Positions 50,640 through 62,039 are shown, counted from the first letter of the stretch. The stretch is DNA of 64,000 nt from Lepidostoma basale (GCA_022606425.2 JAHDVF020000223.1:62001-126000); one strand, 5' to 3'. The notes: a model not told the origin generated them from the letters alone. Numbers and translations are program-made.

Positions 50640-51075
50640 TACGGCAGACTTCTTTAAGGCAGTAAAAGGGTGAGAGCAGAATAAATCCGATAGAGATAAT
50701 AATCCTAAGATCTATGTGTGTTAAACGATGTACGATAGAATTTCGAATGCTAATATAATGAAGTAATATGAACAAAATTAAGAAAATATATAATAACTGC
50801 GTTGGTTTGAACAAATGGGATGTATGAATGACAAAAGAATTGTTAAGAAAATATACCATAATGATGTTAAAGGAGCACAGAATCGAGTAAGAACGAGGAA
50901 AACATGAAATGACAAAATTAATAAAAATTTTAAAATCGGCCATGTTAGAAGTCGGTAAAATCGACGTGTAAGTATGATTTGATCCATGAATGCGGAGGCA
51001 GTTAATGAAGCGTGTCAGGATAGAATTTCGTAACGGTACATTTTTCTGTTTACCCTTGCGGGGAAACAGCGTGAT
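50640..51075 (+). mobile_element. LINE-R fragment, heavily decayed
   Basis: The order RINPIEIIILRS, YDRISNANI, WFEQMGCMNDKRIVKKIYHN, RNRVRTRKT and RKSTCKYDLIHECGG can be followed through frameshifts to CGGGGAAACAGCGTGAT. It has no tail repeats. Confidence 0.65.
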
Positions 51076-51079
51076 TATG

Positions 51080-51835
51080 GGATTGCATTAATTTAAATGT
51101 GACTTATGACAGCACATAATCAATTATTTTTTTGTTACGTTCGACACATTTTTGAAATAACGTCTTTTAAAAATGACGATTATTATGAATCAAAGCTTTA
51201 CCCCGCGTGCAGTGCCGACTCTTATCTTTTAATCTAAGGTTAAGTCAACTGTAATAATCTTATCTAGAACAACTATTAAAAATAACATAAACCAACAAGC
51301 TATATTTATCGCTTCTTCAAGATTAATGGCAATTGTTTGGACAAAAACGAAAGCGGCGCAATTTATATGTCTGCTAGGGCCATTGAATGCCAGACCCGTA
51401 ACAAGTGTGAATAAATTCAAGAGATCTCAGCGCAAGAGCTGAACTCCCGTATGCCAGAAGATCAAATCCAATATCTGACGTCTCACTTTATGGGTTTTTA
51501 CTTCGAATACTTTATTATCCAGTTGTGGAACTAATCGCGATTAAAAACCTCAAACAAAAAAGTTTTCCAATGCAGTAATCTAGTGGAACTGCGTTCGTTA
51601 ATCGTAAAAATCGTCGAGTTGTGAATTTATGGTTCTATACGAGCTCGCTCAAATTAACTGGAGTGTGATTTTTTTGTCCATATTAGCAGCTCGAGTTAAT
51701 TCGAGCGTTTGGTTTAATCAGTTAAATATTATTTACTGTTTGGACAACTACAATTAAAAGTCTTATTATTTATATCATCTTCTTCGTTGTGTCAATGATC
51801 AGTTAGTTTTGTAGGGATGGTCCTATTATGAACCA
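51080..51835. other. No gene recognised
   Basis: AT-rich apart from a short M1-like piece at 51420-51475 (CAAGAGCTGAAC, CAGAAGATCAAATCC). Words such as AGTTGTGGAACTAATCGCG and TCGAGTTGTGAATTTATGG do not match anything else. Confidence 0.4.
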
Positions 51836-51839
51836 CATC

Positions 51840-52436
51840 TTCGTTGGTTCGGGGCAGACTCGAGATATTCCGTTATGCGAGAGAGGGTTCAGAAAAAATT
51901 CTGAGGTATATCTACATGAGGGAGTATGGTAAGTATCCGTATCTTTTACCGACGGCATTTCTTTTGGGAATGCTCGGGACCAACTCTCTGCAGCTTCGAA
52001 GAGATGGGCATCTCATAACCCATTTCTTTAGTTTAATCAGAAGATATTTCGAGAACTCGGCCGTGCTGGAGGGTGTTGATATTTTGGTCCTTGATAGAAA
52101 TTTTCGACAGGGATAGCACATATTGTTTTACCTACCGCCCGCCAGAACCAATCTGCCTCTGGTGACACCGGTGGGAAGAGCAATTAGTCTGCTGAACGCA
52201 ATCTACTTGGAGATCGACGACTCTCATATTAGTATAAGTGCGTACCGAAGATAAATACTCTTGACTTTGGAGAGTATCTTGTATTCCTAATGTCAAACCA
52301 TCTCTCATGTGTTCCTGGTATTATGTTGTATATTATATAATATTTTACCTAGACTCAATAGATGCTTTAAATATTTCTGCCGTTTGTAAGTTCTGTTGAG
52401 TTAATAAACTGATTTGATTTTATCTTCTACTGAAAT
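51840..52436 (+). mobile_element. LINE-C, longest copy
   Basis: The frame 51844-52116 reads 'LRYIYMREYGKYPYLLPTAF', 'LGMLGTNSLQLRRDGHLITH', 'FFSLIRRYFENSAVLEGVDI' then 'LVLDRNFRQG' and a stop. It resumes ARTNLPLVTPVGRAISLLNA after the stop. The YPYL.P..FL.G.LG.NSL..RRD module is common in lepidopteran LINE ORF2 C-termini. The tail is AATAAACTGATTTGATTTTA. Confidence 0.8.
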
Positions 52437-52439
52437 TGG

Positions 52440-52848
52440 GGTGGAAGGTTTCGCCGACTTTTTTTCGTTTCAAAGGATGCTAGGTATTATAATTACTAAT
52501 ACACGTGGAAGCACCTAGGGTAAAATTATATCATAATGAGAATTATTTGATTTTATTATGAAATAGATTACAAAGAACATATTTGATCGGAATTTATCGA
52601 GCATTGGCAACAGAAGGGTACTAACGGTAAAGCAGGTATCTCGCCCAATTAATAAAACACCCCGTAAGCCGATTAAATTATCAAATTACGTAATTAATTA
52701 TTATCTCTTTCGTGCCATACATCATTATCATCTCATAATCTTATTAAATTAGCGGCGCAATGGTGGCTGCTGGAATTTCATGTTAATGGCTATATTTCAT
52801 TATTCCAAATAATATAATATTAATCCGCGTATTAAATTTATGTAACTA
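52440..52848. other. No gene recognised
   Basis: 52585-52800 has balanced composition and matches no repeat here, with TTAATTA words; it could be regulatory, without direct evidence. Confidence 0.35.
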
Positions 52849-52849
52849 T

Positions 52850-53612
52850 GGCCGTTCACAGTGGAGTTCTGGTCCTAACTCTCTTGATTTTGCTGTTGTA
52901 TTGCTATGGGTGTACGGCGGGACATCGAGGGAGAGTAGTGTAGCTTAAATGTGGTCTGGGTCCCCCCTGGTTGAAAATATACAGATATTTTTATTTTTTA
53001 ACGTAAGTCCCGCATGGACGGGAGACGAGCCTAGAGAGTGCACGAGTGAAGCTGACGAAAGGCGCCGCTGCGCCTATAACAGCTTCGGGTAAGCGGAGGG
53101 AGCCCTCTATGGCTCGGCCATATTATTAACTCTAATGTATGGAAGCGAAGCATGGAACTGGCAGAAGAAGGATGAGAGCAGAATAAATGCGGTAGAGATG
53201 AGGTCCCTAAGACGTGTGTGTGGTAGAACGATATATGACAGAATCTCAAATGCTTATATAATATAAGAATGTAGAGCGGAAGAAGGTATTATGAACAAAA
53301 TTATGAAAGGATCGCTGGGTTGGTTCGGAAATATGGAGCGCATGGATGAAGAAAGAATGGTTAAGAGAGTATACGTTAATAATGTAAATGGAGGACGGAG
53401 TCGAGGAAGACCGAAGAAAACATTGCATGACCACATTTATCAAATTTTAAAGGTTGGCTATGTTAGAAGTCGGAAGAATCGACGTGCGTGTATGACTCGT
53501 TGTATGAATGTGGAGAAAGCTAGAGAAGTGTGCCAGGATAGAGTAGTGTGGCGGTCCATTCTTTCTGCCTACCCTTTTGGAGAAACGGCGTGATGGTTTG
53601 TTTGTAATTTAA
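52850..53612 (+). mobile_element. LINE-R split by SINE-D, (GTTT)-type tail
   Basis: 52850-52882 encodes MAVHSGVLVLT; after the insertion it resumes LMYGSEAWNWQKKDESRINA. The 100-codon frame 53291-53593 runs 'MNKIMKGSLGWFGNMERMDE', 'RPKKTLHDHIYQILKVGYV' and ends SILSAYPFGETA. A 1-bp frame slip lies near 53265. The tail is GGTTTGTTTG. Confidence 0.8.
52883..53126 (+). mobile_element. SINE-D, longest copy, inside LINE-R
   Basis: A 7-bp TSD TAACTCT (52876-52882/53127-53133) and exact continuity of the LINE-R frame on both sides define a 244-bp insertion. Order: CTTGATTTTGC start, TTAAATGTGGTCTGGG, an AT-rich spacer, then the CCCGCATGGACGG...GGCTCGGCCATATT core. It has no tRNA-like B box, so its promoter type is unknown. 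Confidence 0.85.
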
Positions 53613-53756
53613 ATATTTAGAAAAAATAAACTAATGTTATTTAAATATTTATTAAAAATAAACTATTGTGACATAAATATTTATAAATAATAAACAAATG
53701 TTATTAAAACATTTAGTAAAAAATACTTTTGTTATATAATTATTTATTAAATAAAA

Positions 53757-54405
53757 AATGCACAGAGAATATGTTAGACCGACACATTACTCGATCCTAA
53801 CATAAGTACTTAGTCTCCTCCACATTTATTCTTCGAGTCATACATGCACGTCGATTCTTCCGACTTCTAACGTGGCCGACGAATTTGGTCATGCCAAGTT
53901 ATTTCTTCAATCTCCAACGACTCCGTAATTCATTCACACCTAACGTAAACATTATTAACCATTTTTTCTTCGTCAATTCGTTCCATATGTCCAAACCAAC
54001 GCAGTGATTCTTAAACAATTTTGTTCAAAACACTTTCTTCCGCTCTACATTCCTTCCTGGCATCTGCATTTAACATTCTACCGTACATCGTTTTACCCTA
54101 TATCTTCTTCTTCTTCTTCCTCAGCCTATTCCCGTCCACTCTTGGACAAATGCCTCCTCCATTCGCTTCCATGTCACTCTGTCCTGTGCAGACAGCATCC
54201 AGGTTATCTACATACGTCTAAGGAATCTCATCACTACCGCATTCGTTCTGCTCTCAACCTTCTTTTGTCAGTTTCATGCTTCGATTTCATACATAAGGGT
54301 TAGAACCAGAACTCCATTAAAAACAGCCATTTTCGCTTACATCGATAAATTCGTGTTTCCAATAACTACGTTTAAAGCTCCATTCACTTAATTATCCATA
54401 GGAAA
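53757..54405 (-). mobile_element. LINE-R copy interrupted by an RTE-G end
   Basis: 53757-54097 and 54223-54405 are consecutive LINE-R parts on the minus strand (TRCM...GHV, NDV, WFGHMERIDEE, KECRxE; then RNAVVMR, MYEIEA, GVLVLT and NEVIGNTNL). The terminus lacks its tail. Confidence 0.7.
54100..54222 (-). mobile_element. RTE-G 3' end nested in LINE-R
   Basis: The minus strand encodes 'LSAQDRVTWKRMEEAFVQEW' then a stop and GAAGAAGAAGAAGAAG. GATA-rich sequence on both sides gives only a short possible TSD. It is about 120 bp. Confidence 0.7.
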
Positions 54406-54571
54406 TTTTTAATCTTATTTTTTTGTACTTGACCCACCTGATCTCAACGAAGACAAGGTGTCGAGCGCCTACTTTTCAGTAGTGGGAAATAGACCCAATA
54501 CCAATTTCTTAGACTGATGTCACCCAATTTTTATCATACCAATTTGATGCACTTCGACCAATAGGAAAGAC

Positions 54572-55305
54572 AGTTAGTAATCATAATATAAATTGTCAAA
54601 AACTTGAATGTCATCAAGATAGAGTACGAGAATATTTTGATACTTCAATTCTGTCCAAAAGCATTTCGAAAAATTCGAAATGCACTCGATTCAAATGTCT
54701 GAGAACGTTTCTGGTTTATTTTTAATTTTGTTATGATTATTGTTTTATGACAATAGTGTAGAAAATAAAAGGAGAACAATTTGGTATTATTAATTGTGAA
54801 ATTTTTAGCGTGTATGAAAAATATGTAACTAACTAACTAACTAACCATCACGCCGTCTCCCCGAAGGGGTAGGCAGAAATAATGGACTGCCACACTTTTA
54901 TTTCCTGACATATTTCTCTCGCTTCCTCAACATTCATCCTCACATGGCCGACTCCTCACATGGCCGACATTCAATATTTGATTTATTTGATCGTGCCACG
55001 TTTTCCTCGGTCTTCCTCTATTTCTGGTTCCATTTACATCATTAACAAATAATTTTTTTACCATTCTTTCTTCATTCATTCTTTCCATATGTCCAAACCA
55101 TCTTAATGATCCTTTCATTATTTTGTTCATGACACCATCAATCGCACCGCATTCACTTCTTATATTTTCATGTATAAAAAATATGTTAATAAAAATATGT
55201 TTTACATTAAAATTTAAAACTAATTACTGATTACGATTGTACAGCATAAGGGATAGAAAATCTTTAGTTTCGTGAATATTTCACGGATTGCCAACTGGTG
55301 TCTTG
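54572..55305 (+). repeat. Repeat A, copy 3, with an empty RTE site but a LINE-R insertion
   Basis: 54572-54826 and 55171-55305 are the two halves. At 54735-54746 the sequence GATTATTGTTTT is uninterrupted, showing the site into which RTE-G elements entered in copies 1 and 2. Confidence 0.7.
54827..55170 (-). mobile_element. LINE-R insertion in repeat A, (GTTA)n tail
   Basis: A 16-bp TSD with one mismatch, TGTATGAAAAATATGT (54811-54826) and TGTATAAAAAATATGT (55171-55186), bounds it. The minus frame 54927-55130 reads 'MNKIMKGSLRWFGHMERMNE', 'KTWHDQINQILNVGHVRSR'. A short internal deletion removes the RRACMTRC part. Confidence 0.8.
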
Positions 55306-55309
55306 ATAT

Positions 55310-55606
55310 ATGGCAAGAATACCATAATTTTTAATTTGATTATAATACTTGTGAAGAGCCCTCCAATGACTGGAAGTGACTTTGTGAAACATACCCTGCT
55401 GGTAGGTATGTACCTATGCCGTGTAGGTATATACCTAAAATGACATCAGCAAGACTTCCAGTAAGTCCGACTCTCTGGCGTCCTAGAATGGTCTTCGTGA
55501 TCCCGCGACTCCCGAGCAATGTGATCACTGACTTTACCATCAGGGTTATAGCAGACAGGGAGAGGGCGTATGGCGTATCTTTGGCGCCACAAAACCGAGA
55601 CCCACC
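55310..55606. other. No gene recognised
   Basis: A GC-moderate sequence with GTAGGTATGTACCTATGCC direct repeats near 55395-55440. Overlapping open frames on both strands (55340-55715) have no motif. It continues after the MITE to about 55980. Confidence 0.35.
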
Positions 55607-55614
55607 ATCTAAGG

Positions 55615-55825
55615 CAGGGCTCTCCAAACTTTCCAGCCTTAGGGCCATACTGATTACTGTTAGTTCCAAGGGCCAAAACCGTTTTAATTTTCCTGCCATT
55701 ATCTATAATTTCTAGACTAGTCGCAGAATACGCGCCCTGAGCGAGCGTACGCTTGTTAATACGGGCCTGATCGAATACACTGGTGGGCCGGATTTGTCCC
55801 GCGGGCCATAGTCTGGCGACCCCTG
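55615..55825. mobile_element. hAT-type MITE, perfect 8-bp TSD
   Basis: ATCTAAGG flanks both ends exactly (55607-55614/55826-55833). The TIRs are CAGGGCTCTCCAAACTTTCC and, complemented, CAGGGGTCGCCAGACTATGG. 211 bp without coding capacity. The open frames that cross it are chance. Confidence 0.9.
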
Positions 55826-56017
55826 ATCTAAGGGAAGGTAACCCATACAGAAAATCCCCGGAGAAGGCAACGAGAAACTGCTCAAGTAACACTTCCCAAT
55901 AAATCACAAAAAATTCGCCAAAGTGGTAGCCAACGTCATGGGGACCTTACACGGCATTATCAGATGACGAAGAACCCTTGCCCTTTCTTGGACTTCAAAC
56001 TAACATACTATTCTAAC

Positions 56018-56173
56018 TAAGTAACTATCACGCCGTCTCCCCGAAGGAGAAGGCAGAAAGAATGGACTGCCACACTTTTCTTTCCTGACATACTTCTCTC
56101 GCTCCCTGAATATTCATACATCGTGTCATGCACGCACGTCGATTTCTCCGACTTAACGCGTGGCCAACATTCA
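56018..56173 (-). mobile_element. LINE-R terminal fragment
   Basis: The minus strand has RRACMTRCMNIQGAREVCQE and SILSAFSFGET-like sequence and ends ATAGTTACTTAG (short tail). Confidence 0.7.
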
Positions 56174-56174
56174 A

Positions 56175-58470
56175 GTATATACATACTTTTCTAGGGCCCT
56201 ATATTGCGTAAAGAATACTGATTAAATCACAATTTGTTAAAAATGTATATAGAATAAAGCATTGTTGAAGCGATGATACGTTAAAAAAAAGTGTGCGAAT
56301 ATATACGCCACTGACAGACGGTTACACCTACCCGTTCCAATGTTCAGAAATGTCAATTTTAATTTAATACAACTTACCTATAGGTTTTGCTCTTGTCGAC
56401 AACGTCTAACAATATTATTTTTATAAGCTAAAATATGATGATATAAAAAAAAATCTACTCTCATCAGCTGTTACGTGTAATAAAAAACCCAAGGTTTATT
56501 AGTACTCGTATTTGTCCACTTTTTTGTGTATATATTTAAAAATATATACCTAGTGTATGCGTAATGCCTACTCATTTATCTTAAATTATGTTCGAGTGAT
56601 CAATTAACAACAATTTGCAAAGCCTTGTATGAGGTGATATAAATGACAATAGTTCACAAAACAAGTAATAATCAAATGGCAAAAGCATGTAGATCAAAAA
56701 ATAAATGCAAATATATTTCAAAACAAAACTGTCAAAAACGTTTAAGCTAATTTAAAAGAATTTTATTTATTCTAACCTAACTCTCAAAAGTCAGATATTG
56801 GAAGTATTATTGTAGAATGTACAGTCTAATCGAAATAAATTTAAAAACAGATATGCATGGTTTAAAAAACATTTTAATGAATATATTCTTACCATTAAAT
56901 CACTTCCCGAAGTTAAAATTTGCCAGAAAACTCACTATTTTGTTGTCATTAATTTCGTAAATAAAGATGAATGGAGATATTTATAAATAATTTTTTGACA
57001 ACTTCCATTCAAAATGTCTTGAAAATCGCGTACCGCTTTCTGTTATCAAATTTAAACTAAAGGGGGTATTGTCATGATATAGTCAACTTGAATATTCTGG
57101 TCCATGTGATGTATATTGTGAGGAATGATTTTACGTCAAAGGCCCGACAAACAACCTACCCGATCGCCGCCCACGCGAAACTGAGAGTCGAAGTCGAGCT
57201 TACACAACTGACGCATGACAGAAGTCGGTAATGTAGATTCCTACTTTACCTACGATCGAACGAATCGCGGCAAAGCGCTTCATTCAAATTTAAAAAATGC
57301 GAAATTAGCAGAAATATTTTTTAAATATTTAATGTTCAGTATTTTATCATACAGGATATATTTTTTTTAACAAAAAATTATACAAGAATTTTACACAGAA
57401 AACAATTTTTTTTACTACTAGTGATTTATCGAAAAGGAATATTTTTTATTTGTTTAAAATATATTCTGGATTTTTATCAATCTATATAGACGTTCACACT
57501 TCTTAAATATATATATTTTACTAATATTGTAATATAATTCATGTATTTTTATTTTCTTTTATAACAATGGAATGAAATTTAAAAAATACTATAATCAACT
57601 TTTTTAATAAATTTAAAAAAAACATCAATGAAATTATAAAGAGTTACGAAAAACAAATTAGATTTTGCAGCTATAAATAATAATATATTAAATATTTTTT
57701 AAATATAATAGTATGACATTTGTCAATTCACAATAATAAAACTTTACGAACACATATTAAACGAAATGAAAATCTTCTGTTCCCAGAAAACAACTTGCAT
57801 CTTCGTCTCTATTGAGATACAATTAATCCTTGTGAAATGAAAATCGTTTTGAAGCTTCGTCCATAGATGGCAATAAATACCTATAACATTCAAATAAACT
57901 TATTTTAATACAATGTATGAGAATTTTTAACATTCTCGTTTATTTTTCGCAATGTAAATTAATATAAACGAGATCGTTGTAACATGGGGAAATAGTTATG
58001 CTTTTGATAGTTATAATAAATTATTGATTTCGTTAGATTTTGAGACGTTGCGTTGTCTGTTTTAAACCATAGTTCATTCATTTTTCGACAGATGTCTCTA
58101 TGAAAAACCGTTTTTTATTTTATTTTTATAACAATCATTTAGATATATCAAATTAATTTATCATATCAATTTTGTTGCAAGAAACATATTATTAATATCA
58201 ATTCAAGTAAATTGTCCAAACAAGCTAATTATGAATTTAAACAATAGTTGATCAATTTTTATTTAAAATACGTGAAATTTAAGTATATTTTTTGTTTAAA
58301 ATTAAAATAGATATTCAAATTAAATTTTCCATTATGTATAAAAAAATACTTATAAAAAATTTAACGTTTTCATTCGTATTAAATATTTAATATGAAGTTT
58401 AACATAATTGTTCGAGAAACAATACATTACTATTATTAATAAACCTCTTCCTAATCTTCTTTTTATTTTG
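56175..58470. other. Long AT-rich stretch without gene or clear transposon
   Basis: Nothing codes for a recognisable protein. 57120-57290 is a GC-richer island. 57795-57835 (-) shares about 36 bp exactly with 26598-26640 (+). Homopolymer and TTTAAAT-rich tracts dominate. Confidence 0.5.
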
Positions 58471-58474
58471 ATAG

Positions 58475-58800
58475 ATCTGACGATACGTGACACAGAAAAT
58501 GTCTCCTGAGATTGTGACGTCCAACTGTCCCTTCATCTCTTAGATGGTCTTCCAGGTGGTCAGCGTCCGGAAGGAATTTTGTTAGGAGCTGCATATGCGA
58601 GTCTATCACTATCCATTCTGGCTACAGGGTCCCTCCACTCCGCCTAATAATATTCCGTATTATTTATAAGCTTCGCGAAACGATCTCGGAGAGTTTCTCC
58701 AGTGATGGATCTTAGGACCTCCAGACCCTTGGTTCCTACACTATCAGCCTGCGTCTCTACATCATACGTAATGATAGGTCAATTATATATTTTGAAATTG
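58475..58800 (-). mobile_element. RTE-G-related fragment
   Basis: The minus strand reads 'ITYDVETQADSVGTKGLEVL', RSITGETLRDRFAKLINN, then AEWRDPVARMDSDRLAYAAP and PPGRPSKR, ending SWTSQSQET. It has several frameshifts and no GAA tail. The same family as 16105-16258. Confidence 0.7.
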
Positions 58801-59384
58801 CCTTAATTGTTGAATGGGTTAAATAGAAAATAATTTAAATGATCTTCACTTCTCACCTCTTACCATTGTGGTGATAAAAAATTGCACATCCGGTCTGTGA
58901 AAATATTTGAAAGATTTATTTATTCATTAGTTGGAAAGCATAAATGAAATAATAATACTTCTCATAAGACAAACGCAGAACATTTTCATCAATTTAATGT
59001 TCTATTCAATTATTATTGTTAATGTATTTCTCTCTCTTTCCCAGGCTTTGAGATAAATCTTGGACGCTCTTTTATTGTTCTACCAAATATTCTAAACAGA
59101 TATACTTCGTGCGTATGAATTGCGACTATCCGAGATTACTACAATACATAACTATGATGTTTTAAATGAAAACTGCTTTTCGGAAATGTTAATGATCTGA
59201 GGATATACAATAAAATAATATATTTTGTTTTTAACCAAAACAAATCATTTAAAGACAATCAAATAAACATTATTTTTATCACTTTTCGTTGTTTTTTTAC
59301 ATTAAATTATTTGGTTTTGTAAGTACAAAAACAAATTATATGATTAGCGCGCGCGAACAAAATCTCCCTCAAAACATACATCAA
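58801..59384. other. No gene recognised
   Basis: AT-rich; no partner in the window. Confidence 0.4.
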
Positions 59385-59880
59385 ATCAAATCAAATCAAA
59401 TCAGTTTAAATACTCAAAAGACATTACAAACAGCATAAATGTTTAAGGCATCTATTGAGTACAGGTAATATATTATACGCATACAACATAATACCAGGAA
59501 CGCATTAGTGATGGTTCGACATTAGGAAGACAAGATACTTTCCAAAGTCAAGAGCATTTGTCCCCTGAACGTAATTTCACTAACATGAAAGACGTCGATC
59601 TCCGAGGACACCGCGTTCAGCAGACTAGTTGCTCTTTCCACCGGTGTCACCAGAGGCAGATTGGTTCTGGAGGCCGGTAGGTAAAACAATCTGTGCTGTC
59701 GCTGTCGGAGATATCTATCGGGGACAAAAAGACCAACATCCTCCAGTACGGCCGAGTTCTCGAAGTATCCCCTAATTAATCTGAAGAAATGGGTTATTAG
59801 ATGTCCATCTCTTCGAAGCTGTAGAGAATATGGAATATAGAACAACGTGTAAGACGAGGTCCAGAATTTCACCTATCTGA
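59385..59880 (-). mobile_element. LINE-C copy with four-unit tail
   Basis: The tail is AATCAAATCAAATCAAATC on the plus strand. The minus frame 59522-59872 reads 'SLQLRRDGHLITHFFRLIRG', 'YFENSAVLEDVGLFVPDRYL', 'SRTNLPLVTPVERATSLLNA' to a stop, 116 codons without interruption, so it is the best-preserved LINE-C protein end. Confidence 0.8.
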
Positions 59881-59974
59881 GCTCGAACCGTAATTCTGCT
59901 GGTAGAAGAATTAAATATTCGCCCCCTAACAGCAAACAGAACTTGTCATGCGTGTAAAAAGCTTCTGGAGTCTA

Positions 59975-60372
59975 AGTTACTCAGCAGGAATACCAAAAAG
60001 TTGATATATTAGACTATTATAATGTGCGGTAGTCGCCTACGGGTGTGAGACATGGTCGCAGGTAGAGGAAGGAAAATTCTGAGATTTTTTTTGGACCCAC
60101 ACTGGAGGATCAAAAGAAATCTAAAACTTGATTAACCAGGAAAAATATGTGTCTCAAAGTCTACGATGGGCTGGCCATGTAAAAAGAATGCCAGAGGGTA
60201 GAACAGAGATTTCGAGACGGCATTGGTATGGACACTCACAGAATCGCATATACTGCAAATGGGATACCCGTAAACCAACGTAAACCTGTCTGACCACCTA
60301 AAAGATGGCTAGGTACCTGGTCTTCCGCATCGCAAGAGGAGAGGAAATTCAATCTAATTGAAGAAGAAGATT
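59975..60372 (+). mobile_element. RTE-G fragment with GAAGAAGAAG tail
   Basis: 'QSLRWAGHVKRMPEGR' is readable near 60155, preceded by the YGCETW-like region in other frames. Many stops and small deletions. The tail is followed by GATTTT. Confidence 0.6.
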
Positions 60373-60374
60373 TT

Positions 60375-60800
60375 AAAAGTATTTGCATGTGCCAAGAAGT
60401 TTTGTAGCATAGTTTATATTTGAAATTACCTAATAGTGTGATCTTCGATCAGTTACATAGGCTTTATTCCTACGTAGAGCATGGAATTTCTATGCGGTAT
60501 AGTCATCTTAACACAACATCAATAAAACTTGCTTTGGAACCATTAACCCCACTTGCATCCGAGCAATTCGGTAAAGAGGTTTCTGTCGAGTCTTGTGCGC
60601 TCCCGTCAACCGCGACGGTTGGAGATGTGCTTATGTGATGCATCCGTCCGGAACAGGAAGACTACAGGTCTAAAAGGTCACAAGTGATCGAGAACATGAT
60701 ACAAGCTATTATGTAGGAATGACGTTTCTACAAGAGTTTATTTTGTCAGTTAGAATGTACAATTTACCGATCGCATTTTTAGTGTTCCGATGAGAAAAAG
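60375..60800. other. No gene recognised
   Basis: A 72-codon plus frame (60420-60638) has no motif. Composition is balanced at 60560-60690. Confidence 0.35.
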
Positions 60801-60805
60801 ATACT

Positions 60806-60970
60806 TCTGACATACTTCTCTCGATCCGACTACATTCATACATCATTAATGCACGAACGTAGATTTCTCCGACTCCTCACGTGGCCGACATTCAATATTT
60901 GATTTATTTGATCGTGCCACGTTTTCCTCGGTCTTCCTCGATTTCTAGTTCCATTTACATCGTCAACGAA
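60806..60970 (-). mobile_element. LINE-R internal/terminal fragment
   Basis: The minus strand gives 'VDDVNGTRNRGRPRKTWHD', QINQILNVGHVRSRRN, then a disturbed SCINDVCSRIERSMSE. The SILSAYP end is lost. Confidence 0.65.
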
Positions 60971-60974
60971 TACT

Positions 60975-61195
60975 GGTGGCTTCTGATAACACTTGGTCTC
61001 TCTTGAGACTCCTGTTGACACATACTTTCCACGTAAGCTTAGGTCTACCACGTTTTTTGTTTCGCTGGTCTGTCTACATTACCTTCTCCATATTACATGT
61101 CGACTGGACGCCGCTGGACGTGGCTCAACCATATCAGACGGTACTTTTCCAACTTTTCTGAGACTCCTCGCAATCAAATTCGTTACTCCGCCCAA
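60975..61195 (-). mobile_element. Possible LINE C-terminal fragment
   Basis: In minus orientation LSHVQRRPVD and KKRGRPKLTWKVCVN can be read in different frames, resembling the ...HVxRR...GRPKLTW pattern. It could be a worn member of another LINE family; weak evidence. Confidence 0.35.
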
Positions 61196-61300
61196 TCAGC
61201 TAAGCATTCTAGTATTTCTTCATGTTCTATAAAATATAGTTGAAAAAAATAAATAAAGAGGCAATGTAAGGCAAATAATTGTCACTACAATTATTTAAAC

Positions 61301-61698
61301 CAGTGCTCCGCAATCTTTTCTCACCTTCGGCACACATAAGTTCTCCCTAGAATCCCACGACACACCAAAAGGTAAAATTCGGTCTGGACGTGGGTGCCAA
61401 TCAGCTCAGGAGACGTTGGTGACCTTTTTTTTCAGCGACTTCCGGTTAGTAAAAATCGGCGGCGACCTTTTTTTCGGCTCATTCGGGAAAATCGAATGAT
61501 TGATCCGATTTTTCACGAATGATCTACAAAAAAGTCACCAACGTTTCTTGAACTGATTTAGGAAAGAGCCGAGTCTTTCGCAATTCACGAGTTCTGACTA
61601 TAACTAAATACTTTTTTCTTTATTTATTTGGGCACGGCACACCTGCATTCGGCTCACGGCACACCAATGTGCCGCGGCACACGGGTTGCGGAGCACTG
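61301..61698. mobile_element. hAT-type MITE, 398 bp
   Basis: TIRs CAGTGCTCCGCAATC and, complemented, CAGTGCTCCGCAACC flank inner GGCACAC repeats. The TSD is ATTTAAAC (61293-61300) versus ATTTCAAC (61699-61706), one mismatch. Internal GACCTTTTTTTC and TTGGTGACTTTTTT words form further inverted copies. No coding capacity. Confidence 0.85.
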
Positions 61699-62039
61699 AT
61701 TTCAACACATGGAACGAATGCTTAAAATGTTGTTTTCTAGTAGTGATCATAGAAAAATCAGTCAAAATTTTTTTTATTTAGTAGAAAAAAATAACACAAT
61801 GTTAGTTAATTTCGACCAGCATAAAAAATTCTATCAAATAATTATTCCTTGGATTGGAAACAGAAAACTATAACCGGAATTTCAATTTCAATTTATTTTT
61901 AAAAAAAATCATAAACATCACAGTACATTACCAAATCGCTTATGACTATAGAATTTAAAAAAAAAAACTATTTTAAACACAAAGAAAGTACAATTGTGAA
62001 TTTTAAAAATTCGAAAATTCAATATCTAAAACTAAACTA

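Noticed and set aside
54830..54850. Telomere-like TTAG/TTAGG repeats (here and at 3705, 14697, 19990, 20680, 40727)
   Set aside because: The unit is four bases (GTTA), always at the 3' end of LINE-R or SINE-L; insect telomeres use TTAGG.
55340..55907. Three overlapping open frames of 99-153 codons
   Set aside because: They run straight through a hAT MITE and its target duplication and show no domain.
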